From an uncultured Bacteroides sp. (lineage in GTDB: Bacteria; Bacteroidota; Bacteroidia; Cytophagales; Cyclobacteriaceae): DNA of 64,000 nucleotides. Under the pieces are notes generated by a model. It saw nothing but the letters and a program-made list of their open reading frames with translations, ran no database searches and was not told where the DNA came from. The DNA is taken from contig CABHOV010000017.1 in NCBI GenBank assembly GCA_902168185.1, forward strand, positions 1 through 64,000. The letters run 5' to 3'. The translations under genes and the position numbers were made by a program. Each line of letters begins with the position of its first letter. The stretch's first letter is position 1. Below, one piece after another: positions 8,427 through 17,257 of this stretch.

Positions 8427-10271
8427 CTAAATAGTTTTAAGAAGCTTTAATTGATCTTTCAACTGCTTGAGGTGTTCTGTTGCTTCTTTGATCTTATCGT
8501 TGAACTCTATGCGAACACTTTCTGCGTTCTGTGATCGTGAGAAGAATTCAAGATTATTTTTCCAAAGTGAAATGTCGTTTTCAACTTTGGAGATCTTTTT
8601 ACGAATAGCCTGCTCCTTCTGATAAATCTTACGATCGGCCATCGGATCATTCTTCAGATCACTCAACTGATTTTCAAGCAACAATTTGCTCTTATCATTT
8701 TCAGTAAAGCCCTCAATGTGACTAACGAATTTATCAACTGCTTCATGATAGCGGTTTCGAATTGCGTTAATATCTTTTCGTGGCACAAAGCCTATCGCAT
8801 TAAATTTATCCTGCAATTCTTTTAGCACCTCGGCAGTGGCAGTACCGGCTGCAGCATGGCTCTCTAAAGTTGCACAGATATCTTCCTTCAGCTTGAGATT
8901 CTCGGCTTGTTCATTTTCAACTTTGCCGTGTTGTGTTCTTCTTTGTTCAAAGAAGTGATCGCATGCATCTTTGAATTCTTTGAAAACTTTCTCGCGGAAT
9001 TTTTCAGGCACGGGTCCGATATCCTTCCACTTCTGTTGCAGCACTTTTAATTCATTGGAAGTTTTCTCCCAGTCATTACTCTCCTTGAGCAGATGTGCTT
9101 TTTCTACCAGTTCATTTTTCAATTGCAAATTCTTCTCGCGCTCTTCATCGAGTTTTTTGAAGAATGTATTTTTATTATTGAAGAACGTTTTAAATGCGCC
9201 CCAGAATTTCTTGTTTACTTCCTTTGCTTTTGCACGTGGCAGTCCTCCTATAATTTCCCAACGTTTTTGAACATCGAGAATTTCTTTCGTCTTCTGATTC
9301 CACTCTTTAATGCGATCAGAGTTAAACGTGGCAAACTCCTGCACGTCATCGCTAAGCTTTGCTTTCAGGTCAAGATTGCCATGGAGTTCTTGCTGTAATT
9401 TTTGAAGGTATTGATCGCGCTTGGCATATATAGCATCGGATGCTGCCTTGAAGCGTTGCCATACATTCTCCTTGTCATCTTTGGGCACAGGGCCAATGTG
9501 CTTGAACTCGTGGTGGAGTTCATTCAATTCACGTATAGCATCTTTGATGATCTCAACATCGGCGAGCTTTTCAGCACGAACACAAAGTTCTATTTTCGCC
9601 TCGAGGTTTCTTCTGCGATCGAGTTCTTTTAATTCGAAATATATACTTTGATTGTCATAGAAACGATCTACCAGTGCATGGTAGTTGGCCCACAGTGTTT
9701 TTGCCTGTGTACCCGGAACAGGGCCGATCGACTTCCATTCTTTTTGTAGTTCTTTGAATAATTCGAACTGCGCATCCGAGTTCTGCGAGTCTGCCAGTAC
9801 ACGAATCTTCTCTAGCAACTCCTGCTTTCTGCGAAGGTTATCATTCTTCTTTTCTTCAAGCTGCCGAATGTGACTGGTCTTTCTGTCGCGAATGAGTTTT
9901 ATATTGGCGTCAAAGATTATATCAGACTCATCTCCTTTATACTCGAAGTCTTCTTCTATTCCTCCGGATGCTATAAACTTCAGCAGTGCTTCTGCTTTTT
10001 CTTTCTCGCGTATATCATCATACAACGGCTTTACTTCGCGAAGTATACTATCAACACGTTTAAAGTTATCGTCTTTGGCAAGATCCTTAATGAGGTTGGC
10101 AAGTTCATGCTTGGAGAAGTGACTATAGTCTACATGTTCTTCTTCCAGGTGCTCATCCGTTGAGTCATGATGATCTGCTAAATCTATTTCGGAGTGTAAT
10201 GTATTGCCCAGGTTCTCAGCTAACCCGGCTTCCTGTACATTTTCCTCTCTGTTATCTCTTTCCATTTCCAT
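8427..10271 (-). CDS. DUF349 repeat protein
   Basis: About 614 residues, highly charged and helical, built of five DUF349 repeats, each with a Trp or aromatic segment and a GPVP-type turn: GPVPGTQAKTLWANY, GPVPKDDKENVWQRF, GGLPRAKAKEVNKKF, GPVPEKFREKVFKEF and GFVPRKDINAIRNRY. An acidic N-terminus and a coiled-coil C-terminus flank them. Cytosolic; function not established for the family. The longest frame begins with TTG at 10277; I prefer the ATG at 10271 or the one at 10265. The YqgE gene lies 52 bp upstream on the same strand. Confidence 0.9.
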   Translation of the reverse strand: MEMERDNREENVQEAGLAENLGNTLHSEIDLADHHDSTDEHLEEEHVDYSHFSKHELANLIKDLAKDDNFKRVDSILREVKPLYDDIREKEKAEALLKFIASGGIEEDFEYKGDESDIIFDANIKLIRDRKTSHIRQLEEKKNDNLRRKQELLEKIRVLADSQNSDAQFELFKELQKEWKSIGPVPGTQAKTLWANYHALVDRFYDNQSIYFELKELDRRRNLEAKIELCVRAEKLADVEIIKDAIRELNELHHEFKHIGPVPKDDKENVWQRFKAASDAIYAKRDQYLQKLQQELHGNLDLKAKLSDDVQEFATFNSDRIKEWNQKTKEILDVQKRWEIIGGLPRAKAKEVNKKFWGAFKTFFNNKNTFFKKLDEEREKNLQLKNELVEKAHLLKESNDWEKTSNELKVLQQKWKDIGPVPEKFREKVFKEFKDACDHFFEQRRTQHGKVENEQAENLKLKEDICATLESHAAAGTATAEVLKELQDKFNAIGFVPRKDINAIRNRYHEAVDKFVSHIEGFTENDKSKLLLENQLSDLKNDPMADRKIYQKEQAIRKKISKVENDISLWKNNLEFFSRSQNAESVRIEFNDKIKEATEHLKQLKDQLKLLKTI

Positions 10272-10323
10272 GGTCAATAAACGTTCTTTAATACGCGCGT
10301 AGCGTAAATTTAATTAAAAATGC

Positions 10324-10899
10324 CTAATTCATGCGCGGATCGACCGGGTAGTTGGAATATATCGAAAAACGACCTCCCATACTGTCCAAAGCTTTTTTCC
10401 ACATCATGGAAGGTTCCGTGTCAAAAAGTAACTCGTCCGTAGCATAATCACATACGATCCAGGAGTCTTCTTCGAGCTCGGCATTTAACTGCCCCGGCCC
10501 CCAACCACTATATCCAAGATAGAACCGTATATCTTTTGATTGAATTACAGTTATATCAATTTGTGATATCAGTGTTTCAAAGTCACCTCCCCAATATACT
10601 TCATTCCAAATTTTAACAGCACCTTCCAGTGAAGTATTCCGGTGAAGAAAATGTAATGTATCCTGTTGTACAGGACCACCGACATAAACGATGTCTTCGA
10701 GCTTTTTGATATCTTCCATCACTTCACTCACTTTCAGTATCGATGGCTTGTTTATAACAAAACCAAATGATCCTTCTTCGTTATGTTCACACAACAATAC
10801 TACGGTGCGCTCAAAATTTGGATCCGGAAGAAAGGGCTCTGAAATTAACAGCCTTCCCTTCTCAGGTTTTAACTGATTTTTATATCTGAAAAACTCCAT
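10324..10899 (-). CDS. YqgE/AlgH family protein (UPF0301)
   Basis: 191 residues. Family features are clear: GRLLISEPFLPDPNFERTVV near the start, LLCEHNEEGSFGFVINKP, the VYVGGPV segment and the YSGWGPGQLNAEL motif. Function is unknown; the family was once linked to alginate regulation in Pseudomonas but has no demonstrated activity. Cytosolic. ATG start at 10899. It faces pdxH divergently across a 288-bp gap and is followed by the DUF349 gene. Confidence 0.92.
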   Translation of the reverse strand: MEFFRYKNQLKPEKGRLLISEPFLPDPNFERTVVLLCEHNEEGSFGFVINKPSILKVSEVMEDIKKLEDIVYVGGPVQQDTLHFLHRNTSLEGAVKIWNEVYWGGDFETLISQIDITVIQSKDIRFYLGYSGWGPGQLNAELEEDSWIVCDYATDELLFDTEPSMMWKKALDSMGGRFSIYSNYPVDPRMN

Positions 10900-11082
10900 T
10901 CGTTAATCTCTTGCTTGAACAATAATTCATCAAATGATATATGAATAAAATACTTCGGCCTCATCTGTGCAAATTTTATTTCCCTTCAGCGCTGTGTTTA
11001 CAAGAAGCGTCTCTTAAAACGATTGCTTTTCAGACCAAAAAGTTTTTAATATCCACGGGGTTTCTTTCGCGTCTTTAAAATC

Positions 11083-11137
11083 TAATTTTGAGAGAAGAAA
11101 GCAAAGTATCATGTTTACACACTGATTAATATCAGTG
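11083..11137 (+). promoter_or_regulatory. -7 promoter element and 18-bp dyad upstream of pdxH
   Basis: TAATTTTG at 11083-11090 matches the Bacteroidota -7 box, though no good -33 element is seen at the right distance. Downstream, CACTGAT at 11120-11126 and ATCAGTG at 11131-11137 form a perfect dyad with a four-base centre. The dyad falls in the presumed pdxH leader and looks like an operator or a small RNA hairpin. Confidence 0.45.
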
Positions 11138-11187
11138 ACTTTAATGTTGTGTTTTTATAAACTTACGAACTTCAAAATTTAGAAAGA

Positions 11188-11829
11188 ATGCTTACTATCG
11201 CTGATTTACGAAAAGAATATTCAAAGGCATCGCTGGACATAACGAGTGTACAGAGTGATCCGGTTAAACAATTTGAGAAATGGTTTAACGAGGCGGTACA
11301 AGCGCAGGTGCCCGAACCCAATGCTATGAACCTGGCTACGATAAATGCATCGGGAGCACCTTCCAGCAGAATCGTATTACTCAAGGGTATAGAGAACAGT
11401 AAGCTTGTGTTTTATACCAACTATCAAAGTTCGAAAGGAAAGGATCTTGAAAAGACACCAGCCTGTGCGTTGACATTTTTCTGGCCCGAGTTGGAGCGCC
11501 AGGTAAGAATAGAAGGAGTCGCAGATCGTGTTGATCCGGAACGATCCGAAAAATATTTTCAAAGCCGTCCGAGAGGATCACAAATTGGAGCATGGTCATC
11601 CCCTCAAAGTGCAGTGATTAAAGATCGTGCTCTTCTTGAAGATCGCGTAAAGCAAATTGAAAAGAAATTTGAAGGCAATGAAGTACTTCCTAAACCTCAC
11701 CAATGGGGAGGCTATGAAGTGGATCCAATATTAATTGAATTCTGGCAAGGCCGCCCAAGCCGACTACACGACCGAATACAATTCACAAAAGTGGATGGCT
11801 CCTGGAAGATATATAGGTTAGCTCCTTAA
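11188..11829 (+). CDS. pdxH: Pyridoxamine 5'-phosphate oxidase
   Basis: FMN-dependent enzyme that oxidises pyridoxamine or pyridoxine 5'-phosphate to pyridoxal 5'-phosphate, the last step of vitamin B6 synthesis and salvage. 213 residues, the usual length. FMN-binding and active-site motifs are all there: RIVLLKG, FYTNYQSSKGKDL, RIEG, QSRPRGSQIGAWSSPQS and the C-terminal EFWQGRPSRLHDRIQF. ATG start preceded by AAATTTAGAAAGA. The gene is monocistronic: the neighbour downstream is on the other strand. Confidence 0.96.
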   Translation: MLTIADLRKEYSKASLDITSVQSDPVKQFEKWFNEAVQAQVPEPNAMNLATINASGAPSSRIVLLKGIENSKLVFYTNYQSSKGKDLEKTPACALTFFWPELERQVRIEGVADRVDPERSEKYFQSRPRGSQIGAWSSPQSAVIKDRALLEDRVKQIEKKFEGNEVLPKPHQWGGYEVDPILIEFWQGRPSRLHDRIQFTKVDGSWKIYRLAP

Positions 11830-11842
11830 TTCATGGAGCTAA
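11818..11842. terminator. Weak hairpin at the pdxH/bshB1 convergence
   Basis: TTAGCTCC / GGAGCTAA arms overlap the pdxH stop codon. The stem is short and no strong T tract follows, so termination is only likely to be partial. Confidence 0.35.
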
Positions 11843-11863
11843 TCTCATTTATATACTTTTGAT

Positions 11864-12583
11864 TTATACCAGATCGAAAAGATTATCTACTCCCAGATAT
11901 CGCCTGGTAGTATAGCCTTCACCGTGCTTCACTCCCAGCGCATGACCAAACTCCAGCGCACGTGATTCCACCATTTTTAAAAATGCAGGACTCGATATAT
12001 AGGTTTCCGGCTCTTCGCTGTTGGGATCAAAGAATTGAGTTTTAAAGGCTTTGATTGCTTCGATTTTTGTATCCCAGTATCCGGATATATCTACTATAAA
12101 ATCAGGTTCGATAAGCTGGCTTTGAATATAATGATATACCACTTTAGGGCGCCACGCTTCTTGCTTCTTGCCGTGTTCATCGGTTGTTTCAATCTTCACT
12201 AACCCGGAGAGGAAGCAGGCGTCATAAGCAAGTGATGCTCCTTTACCATGGTCTACATGACGATCATATATAGCATTGCATAACACTACATCAGGCTTGA
12301 ACTTACGAATGGCCTGAATAACTTTTAACTGATGATCAGAATCATTGCGGAAGAAACCATCTTTCAGTCCCAGGTTTTCACGCACCTCAACCCCTAAAAT
12401 TTTAGCAGCATTGGCAGCTTCAACAGCACGCGTCTCTGGTGTTCCGCGTGTTCCTAATTCGCCTCGTGTAAAATCGACCAACCCTACTTTATGTCCGAGT
12501 GCTACGTGCTTTGCAATCGTACCTCCACAGCCAAGTTCTGCATCATCAGGATGTGCGGATAGTACAAGTATATCTAGTTTCAT
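11864..12583 (-). CDS. bshB1: Bacillithiol biosynthesis deacetylase BshB1
   Basis: Zinc enzyme that removes the acetyl group from GlcNAc-malate to give GlcN-malate in bacillithiol synthesis. 239 residues of the PIG-L/LmbE fold. The metal motif AHPDD is at residues 10-14 (His11, Asp14), with the third ligand in DRHVDHGKG (His109/His112). FTRGELGTRGTPETR and the C-terminal HGEGYTTRRYLGVD are typical of BshB1 rather than other PIG-L proteins. The organism should therefore make bacillithiol as its low-molecular-weight thiol. The thioredoxin reductase gene lies just upstream on the same strand. Confidence 0.92.
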   Translation of the reverse strand: MKLDILVLSAHPDDAELGCGGTIAKHVALGHKVGLVDFTRGELGTRGTPETRAVEAANAAKILGVEVRENLGLKDGFFRNDSDHQLKVIQAIRKFKPDVVLCNAIYDRHVDHGKGASLAYDACFLSGLVKIETTDEHGKKQEAWRPKVVYHYIQSQLIEPDFIVDISGYWDTKIEAIKAFKTQFFDPNSEEPETYISSPAFLKMVESRALEFGHALGVKHGEGYTTRRYLGVDNLFDLV

Positions 12584-12669
12584 GAACGATCTGGTGGTTT
12601 ATAAAAACAATGATTGCAGAATGTAACAACACTCTGCAATCATTTCTATCTTCTCTCTGATAAAAGTAA

Positions 12670-13617
12670 TCAGGCTGTTTGTAATTCTTTTGCTACCAGG
12701 AACTTCTCTGCATCGAGTGCTCCCATACAACCTGTACCTGCCGCGGTAATCGCCTGGCGGTATATCTTATCGGCTGCGTCACCCACGGCAAACACGCCTT
12801 CTATATTTGTCTTCGTTGAACCGGCCTGAACTTTAATATAGCCGGTCTCATCCATTTCAATATAGTCTTTGAAGATGTCGGTGTTCGGCTTATGTCCGAT
12901 GGCAAGGAAGAACCCTTGCAAGGTGACTACTTTCTTCTCACCGGTTTTGTTGTTTACAAGACGAACTCCGGTAACTCCACTATCGTCACCAAGAATCTCT
13001 TCCGTTTCTGTATTCCAATGCACTTCGATGTTCGGCGTGTTCACCACACGATTCTGCATGATCTTCGACGCACGCATCTCATCGCGTCTCACGATGAGGT
13101 GAACCTTTGTACAAAGCTTGGACAAGTAGGTTGCTTCTTCGGCAGCTGAATCACCAGCACCTACTACTGCCACTTCCTTACCACGATAAAAATAACCATC
13201 GCATACAGCACATGCTGAAACACCCCGGTTGTAGAATTTCTCTTCCGAAGGAAGTCCTAAGTATTTTGCTGTAGCACCGGTAGCAATGATGATCGATTCA
13301 GCAATCACTTCATCTTTCTCATCGATCGTTACTTTGTGTGGATAGCCTGAAAAATCAACCGCTGTAACCAGGCCGTAGTTGATCTTGGTACCGAACCGCT
13401 CTGCCTGTTTCTGAAGGTCCATCATCATCTGAGGACCATTTATTCCTTCCGGGTAGCCTGGAAAATTCTCAACATCATTGGTAGTGGTAAGCTGACCTCC
13501 TGGTTGGCCTCCCGTATAAAGTACAGGTTTTAACCCTGCACGTGCCGCGTAAATTGCCGCAGTATATCCGGCCGGGCCGGAGCCGATGATGAGGACTTTC
13601 ACTTCTTCTTTTGTCAT
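12670..13617 (-). CDS. trxB: Thioredoxin reductase
   Basis: FAD flavoprotein that passes electrons from NADPH to thioredoxin. 315 residues, standard length. FAD site GSGPAGYTAA (from residue 12), redox pair Cys136/Cys139 in CAVCDG, NADPH site VVGAGDSAAEEA, and the C-terminal FAVGDAAD that contacts FAD. ATG start. The gene follows rpoD on the same strand but a clear terminator lies between, and bshB1 follows 86 bp later. A bacillithiol-disulfide reductase would be a different, longer-diverged flavoprotein; the CxxC here fits TrxB. Confidence 0.95.
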   Translation of the reverse strand: MTKEEVKVLIIGSGPAGYTAAIYAARAGLKPVLYTGGQPGGQLTTTNDVENFPGYPEGINGPQMMMDLQKQAERFGTKINYGLVTAVDFSGYPHKVTIDEKDEVIAESIIIATGATAKYLGLPSEEKFYNRGVSACAVCDGYFYRGKEVAVVGAGDSAAEEATYLSKLCTKVHLIVRRDEMRASKIMQNRVVNTPNIEVHWNTETEEILGDDSGVTGVRLVNNKTGEKKVVTLQGFFLAIGHKPNTDIFKDYIEMDETGYIKVQAGSTKTNIEGVFAVGDAADKIYRQAITAAGTGCMGALDAEKFLVAKELQTA

Positions 13618-13641
13618 AAAAACATATTTGGTAGGATAACA

Positions 13642-13670
13642 AAATAAAAGGTCTCGGAATTCGAGACCCT
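13642..13670 (-). terminator. Intrinsic terminator of rpoD
   Basis: Perfect seven-bp stem GGTCTCG / CGAGACC with a five-base loop; on the minus strand it is followed by TTTTATTTT. It separates rpoD from trxB. Confidence 0.8.
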
Positions 13671-13695
13671 TAAAATATTTCAGAAAAATTGATTT

Positions 13696-14559
13696 TTAAC
13701 CGAGGTAAGGCTTTAAAGCTTTACTTCTTGATGTGTGGCGAAGACGTCTGATAGCCTTTTCTTTGATCTGGCGAACACGCTCGCGTGTCAGATTGAACTT
13801 CTCTCCAATCTCTTCCAGGGTCATAGAATGCTCTCCATTCAGACCAAAATAAAGCGTGATTACATCTGCCTCACGTTGCGTTAACGTTGAAAGCGCACGC
13901 TGTACTTCTCTTCTCAGCGAGTCGTTCATCAGACCGGAGTCTGGCGTTTCTTCACTGTCGTTTTCCAACACATCCAACAAACTATTTTCTTCGCCTTGAA
14001 CAAACGGAGCATCCATGGAAACATGGCGGCCCGAAATTTTCATGGTGTCAACAACTTCTGCAGTGGTTACATCCAGCACTTCTGCGAGTTCTTCCGGAGA
14101 AGGCTCGCGCTCATACTTTTGTTCAAGTTCAGAAAACGTCTTGGAGATTTTGTTTAATGATCCTACCCTATTCAAAGGCAAACGAACGATACGAGATTGC
14201 TCCGCCAATGCCTGCAGGATTGACTGGCGAATCCACCATACGGCATAGGAGATAAATTTAAAACCACGAGTCTCATCGAAACGTTGAGCAGCTTTGATCA
14301 AACCTAAATTACCTTCATTGATAAGATCACCCAATGAAAGTCCCTGATTCTGATATTGCTTGGCTACAGATACAACGAAACGCAAGTTTGCTTTTGTAAG
14401 CTTCTCTAATGCTATTTGATCACCTTCTTTTATACGCTTCGCCAACTCAACTTCTTCATCTGGCGTAAGGAGGTCAACCTTACCAATCTCCTGGAGATAT
14501 TTATCCAACGACTGGCTTTCTCGGTTAGTAATTTGTTTACTGATCTTAAGCTGTCTCAT
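13696..14559 (-). CDS. rpoD: Primary RNA polymerase sigma factor (RpoD/SigA type)
   Basis: Housekeeping sigma factor that recruits RNA polymerase to -33/-7 promoters. 287 residues, the short Bacteroidota form without region 1.1. Region 1.2 is [20 protein letters not shown], region 2 contains [17 protein letters not shown] and the conserved [10 protein letters not shown], region 3 [11 protein letters not shown], and region 4 the helix-turn-helix [20 protein letters not shown]. The N-terminal [21 protein letters not shown] is the exact opening I know from this phylum. ATG start at 14559; a terminator follows. Confidence 0.97.
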   Translation of the reverse strand: MRQLKISKQITNRESQSLDKYLQEIGKVDLLTPDEEVELAKRIKEGDQIALEKLTKANLRFVVSVAKQYQNQGLSLGDLINEGNLGLIKAAQRFDETRGFKFISYAVWWIRQSILQALAEQSRIVRLPLNRVGSLNKISKTFSELEQKYEREPSPEELAEVLDVTTAEVVDTMKISGRHVSMDAPFVQGEENSLLDVLENDSEETPDSGLMNDSLRREVQRALSTLTQREADVITLYFGLNGEHSMTLEEIGEKFNLTRERVRQIKEKAIRRLRHTSRSKALKPYLG

Positions 14560-14645
14560 GTTTACTAATCTTTGCTCTGTTTTACGTTCGTTTGGTTAAC
14601 AATATACTGTTAAAAGTTAGTTCCTGTCAATGAATGGGTGTACGA

Positions 14646-16793
14646 TTATTCCGCTGCTGTAGTTTCCTTCTTTGGAGGTCTTGGCAGCAATACTTTTCTT
14701 GATAGACGGAATTTACCCGTTTTCTTGTCTACTTCGATCAGTTTTACTTTTATCTCTTCGCCAACTTCGAGTACACCTTCCATCGTTTCGAGGCGTTCCC
14801 ATTTGATTTCAGAGATGTGCAGCAAGCCATCTTTACCTGGCATGAATTCTACGAACGCTCCGAATGGCATAATGGATTTAACTTTTCCATCATATACTTC
14901 GCCAACTTCAGGAACGGCTACGATGCCTCTGATACGTCTTAAGGCTGCATCCATTACTTCCTTGGTATTCGCGAAGACGTTTACTACACCTTTGTTGTTA
15001 ACTTCTTCAATAACGACTGTTGCACCCGTTGTGTTTTGGATATCCTGAACAACTTTACCTCCAGGGCCGATTATCGCTCCGATCATTTCTTTCTCAATGA
15101 TCACAGTTTCAGCACGTGGTGTATGTGGTTTCAGATCAGCGCGAGGAACAGCGATGGTTTTCTTCATTTCATTAAGAATATGAAGTCTACCTTCTCTTGC
15201 CTGTAACAACGCTTCTTTCAATACTTCATAGGTAAGTCCATCAACCTTAAGGTCCATCTGGCAAGCCGTTATACCTTGCTCAGTTCCTGTAACTTTGAAG
15301 TCCATATCACCAAGATGATCTTCATCTCCAAGGATATCGGAAAGAATAGCATACTTGCCTGTTTCACTATCCGAGATCATACCCATTGCTATACCAGACA
15401 CAAGTCCTTTAACAGGTAAACCAGCGTCCATCAATGCAAGCGAACCTGCACAAACTGTTGCCATGGATGACGAACCATTTGATTCCAGAATATCGGAGAC
15501 AATACGGATGGTATAAGGATTCTTTTCATCAGGAGGAAGCACTTGCTTCAACGCTCTGAAGGCAAGGTTACCGTGACCAACTTCGCGTCTTCCTGGGCCT
15601 CTGTTTGGCTTCACTTCACCCGTTGAAAAACCAGGGAAGTTGTAATGCAGGATGAACTTGCTTGATCCGGAGATCATTGCTCCATCGATCATCTGCTCAT
15701 CCAGCTTGGTACCAAGCGTTACCGTTGTGAGTGACTGCGTTTCACCTCTGGTGAAAATAGCCGAACCATGTGTTGAAGGAAGGTAATCAACTTCAGACCA
15801 TATCGTTCTGATTTCCCGTGTTTTACGGCCATCAAGACGAACATTTTCATTAAGCGAAAGATTACGCGCTGCCTTCTTTACAATCTCTTTGTAATAACGT
15901 TTTGCAAGCGACTTGTTAACCGTTGTGTCCTCTGGCAATGACTCCAGATATTCTTCCAGCGGTTTTGAAAGTGCTGCAGATCTAAGCTTTTTATTTTTGA
16001 TCAACTGAGCCGCAGCTGCATAAACCTGATCATAGAATTTTGACCATAGTTCAACGCGAAGAGCCTCATCGTTATCTTCGTGATTATATACTCGCTTCTC
16101 TTTGCGGCCGACAGCGTCTGCAAATTCAATTTGTACTTTACATTGTTCGATGATTGCCTCGTGAGCGATCTTTAATGCTTCCAGCATTTCTTCTTCACTC
16201 ACTTCTTTCATTTCACCTTCCACCATCAAAATATTTTCAATGGAAGCCGCTACAATAAGATCGATATCAGCACGGCTCTTGTCAGCCATAGAAGGGTTGA
16301 TAACGAATTTACCATCCACGCGTGCTACACGTACTTCAGAGATTGGTCCTTGGAAAGGTATATCAGAAATTGATAAAGCAGCTGATGCTGCGAACGCTGC
16401 TAAAGCATCCGGCAGAGCTCCTTCATCACCAGAGATCAGGTAAATCATCACCTGTGTGTCTGCATGGTAGTCATTCGGGAAAAGAGGACGGATTGCGCGG
16501 TCAACCAAGCGGCTGATCAACACTTCATAATCCGATAATTTACTTTCACGTTTCAAAAATCCACCGGGTACTTTACCGGTAGATGCAAATTTCTCCTGGT
16601 AGTCAACAGACAATGGAAGGAAGTCTGTTCCTTCTTTAGCATCCTGGGCAGACACTACCGTAGCAAGCAACATGGTGTTGCCCATTCTTAGTACAACAGA
16701 ACCATCAGCCTGACGGGCAAGCTTTCCGGTTTCTATAATTATCTCGCGGCCATCGGGCAGCTTACAAGATTTAGTAATAACAGTCGGTTTCAT
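14646..16793 (-). CDS. pnp: Polyribonucleotide nucleotidyltransferase (PNPase)
   Basis: Phosphorolytic 3'-5' exoribonuclease involved in mRNA decay. Two RNase PH-like domains (second with [23 protein letters not shown]), a helical linker, a KH domain ([13 protein letters not shown]) and an S1 domain ([20 protein letters not shown]) at the C-terminus. The longest frame begins with GTG at 16820, but homologues begin near [14 protein letters not shown], so I take the ATG at 16793 (715 residues). It follows rpsO on the same strand, the order found in most bacteria, with a hairpin between them. Confidence 0.96.
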   Translation of the reverse strand: MKPTVITKSCKLPDGREIIIETGKLARQADGSVVLRMGNTMLLATVVSAQDAKEGTDFLPLSVDYQEKFASTGKVPGGFLKRESKLSDYEVLISRLVDRAIRPLFPNDYHADTQVMIYLISGDEGALPDALAAFAASAALSISDIPFQGPISEVRVARVDGKFVINPSMADKSRADIDLIVAASIENILMVEGEMKEVSEEEMLEALKIAHEAIIEQCKVQIEFADAVGRKEKRVYNHEDNDEALRVELWSKFYDQVYAAAAQLIKNKKLRSAALSKPLEEYLESLPEDTTVNKSLAKRYYKEIVKKAARNLSLNENVRLDGRKTREIRTIWSEVDYLPSTHGSAIFTRGETQSLTTVTLGTKLDEQMIDGAMISGSSKFILHYNFPGFSTGEVKPNRGPGRREVGHGNLAFRALKQVLPPDEKNPYTIRIVSDILESNGSSSMATVCAGSLALMDAGLPVKGLVSGIAMGMISDSETGKYAILSDILGDEDHLGDMDFKVTGTEQGITACQMDLKVDGLTYEVLKEALLQAREGRLHILNEMKKTIAVPRADLKPHTPRAETVIIEKEMIGAIIGPGGKVVQDIQNTTGATVVIEEVNNKGVVNVFANTKEVMDAALRRIRGIVAVPEVGEVYDGKVKSIMPFGAFVEFMPGKDGLLHISEIKWERLETMEGVLEVGEEIKVKLIEVDKKTGKFRLSRKVLLPRPPKKETTAAE

Positions 16794-16846
16794 AAAATAG
16801 ATAGTTGGAGGCATACCCACACAGGTTTACCTCAATTTTTAAAAAT

Positions 16847-16877
16847 GCAAAAAGGGAACCTTTGTACGGGTTCCCTT
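16847..16877 (-). terminator. Hairpin between rpsO and pnp
   Basis: Stem AAGGGAACC / GGTTCCCTT with an eight-base loop; on the minus strand it is followed by TTTTTGCATTTTT. It is a good intrinsic terminator or partial attenuator for rpsO readthrough into pnp. In enterobacteria the same gene junction carries RNase III/PNPase control sites; whether that holds here is open. Confidence 0.7.
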
Positions 16878-16894
16878 CGGGGAATGTAGAATTC

Positions 16895-17170
16895 TTATTT
16901 TCTAAGCTCGAGATCCGCCAGAATTGCTCTGTAGCGTTCGATGTTTGTGTTCTGGAGGTAGTTTAGCAGCTTTTTACGCTTACCTACCAATTTCATCAAG
17001 CCTTGTTGTGTCGAAAAATCCTTCTTATTTTCTTTCAGGTGTTCGGTCAAATGGTTGATCCGATGTGTGAACAGGGCAATCTGTGACTCAGGCGAACCTG
17101 TTTCTTCTTTCTTTTTGCCGAAGCCATGCTTGGTAAACAGACCTTGTTTGATTTCAGTAGCTAAATACAT
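16895..17170 (-). CDS. rpsO: 30S ribosomal protein S15
   Basis: Small-subunit protein that binds the central domain of 16S rRNA. 91 residues, full length; GSPESQIALFTHRINHLTEHL and the LVGKRKKLLNYL segment are the family signature. ATG start with a leader of about 27 nt from the predicted promoter. Upstream of pnp on the same strand, as in most bacteria. Confidence 0.97.
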   Translation of the reverse strand: MYLATEIKQGLFTKHGFGKKKEETGSPESQIALFTHRINHLTEHLKENKKDFSTQQGLMKLVGKRKKLLNYLQNTNIERYRAILADLELRK

Positions 17171-17203
17171 CTAAAAAATATTTTATATCTTTATTTCAGG
17201 GGG

Positions 17204-17236
17204 CAAAGGTAAGCCATAATGGCCGAATTTTCCAAA
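17204..17236 (-). promoter_or_regulatory. Promoter of rpsO
   Basis: On the minus strand TTTG (17236-17233) and TACCTTTG (17211-17204) are 21 bp apart, a full match to the Bacteroidota promoter. Predicted start near 17197. Confidence 0.7.
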
Positions 17237-17257
17237 AAGTAGGAAAACTTTTGATAT

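Noticed and set aside
16794..16820. GTG at 16820 as the pnp start
   Set aside because: The extra residues do not match homologues; the ATG at 16793 gives the usual N-terminus.
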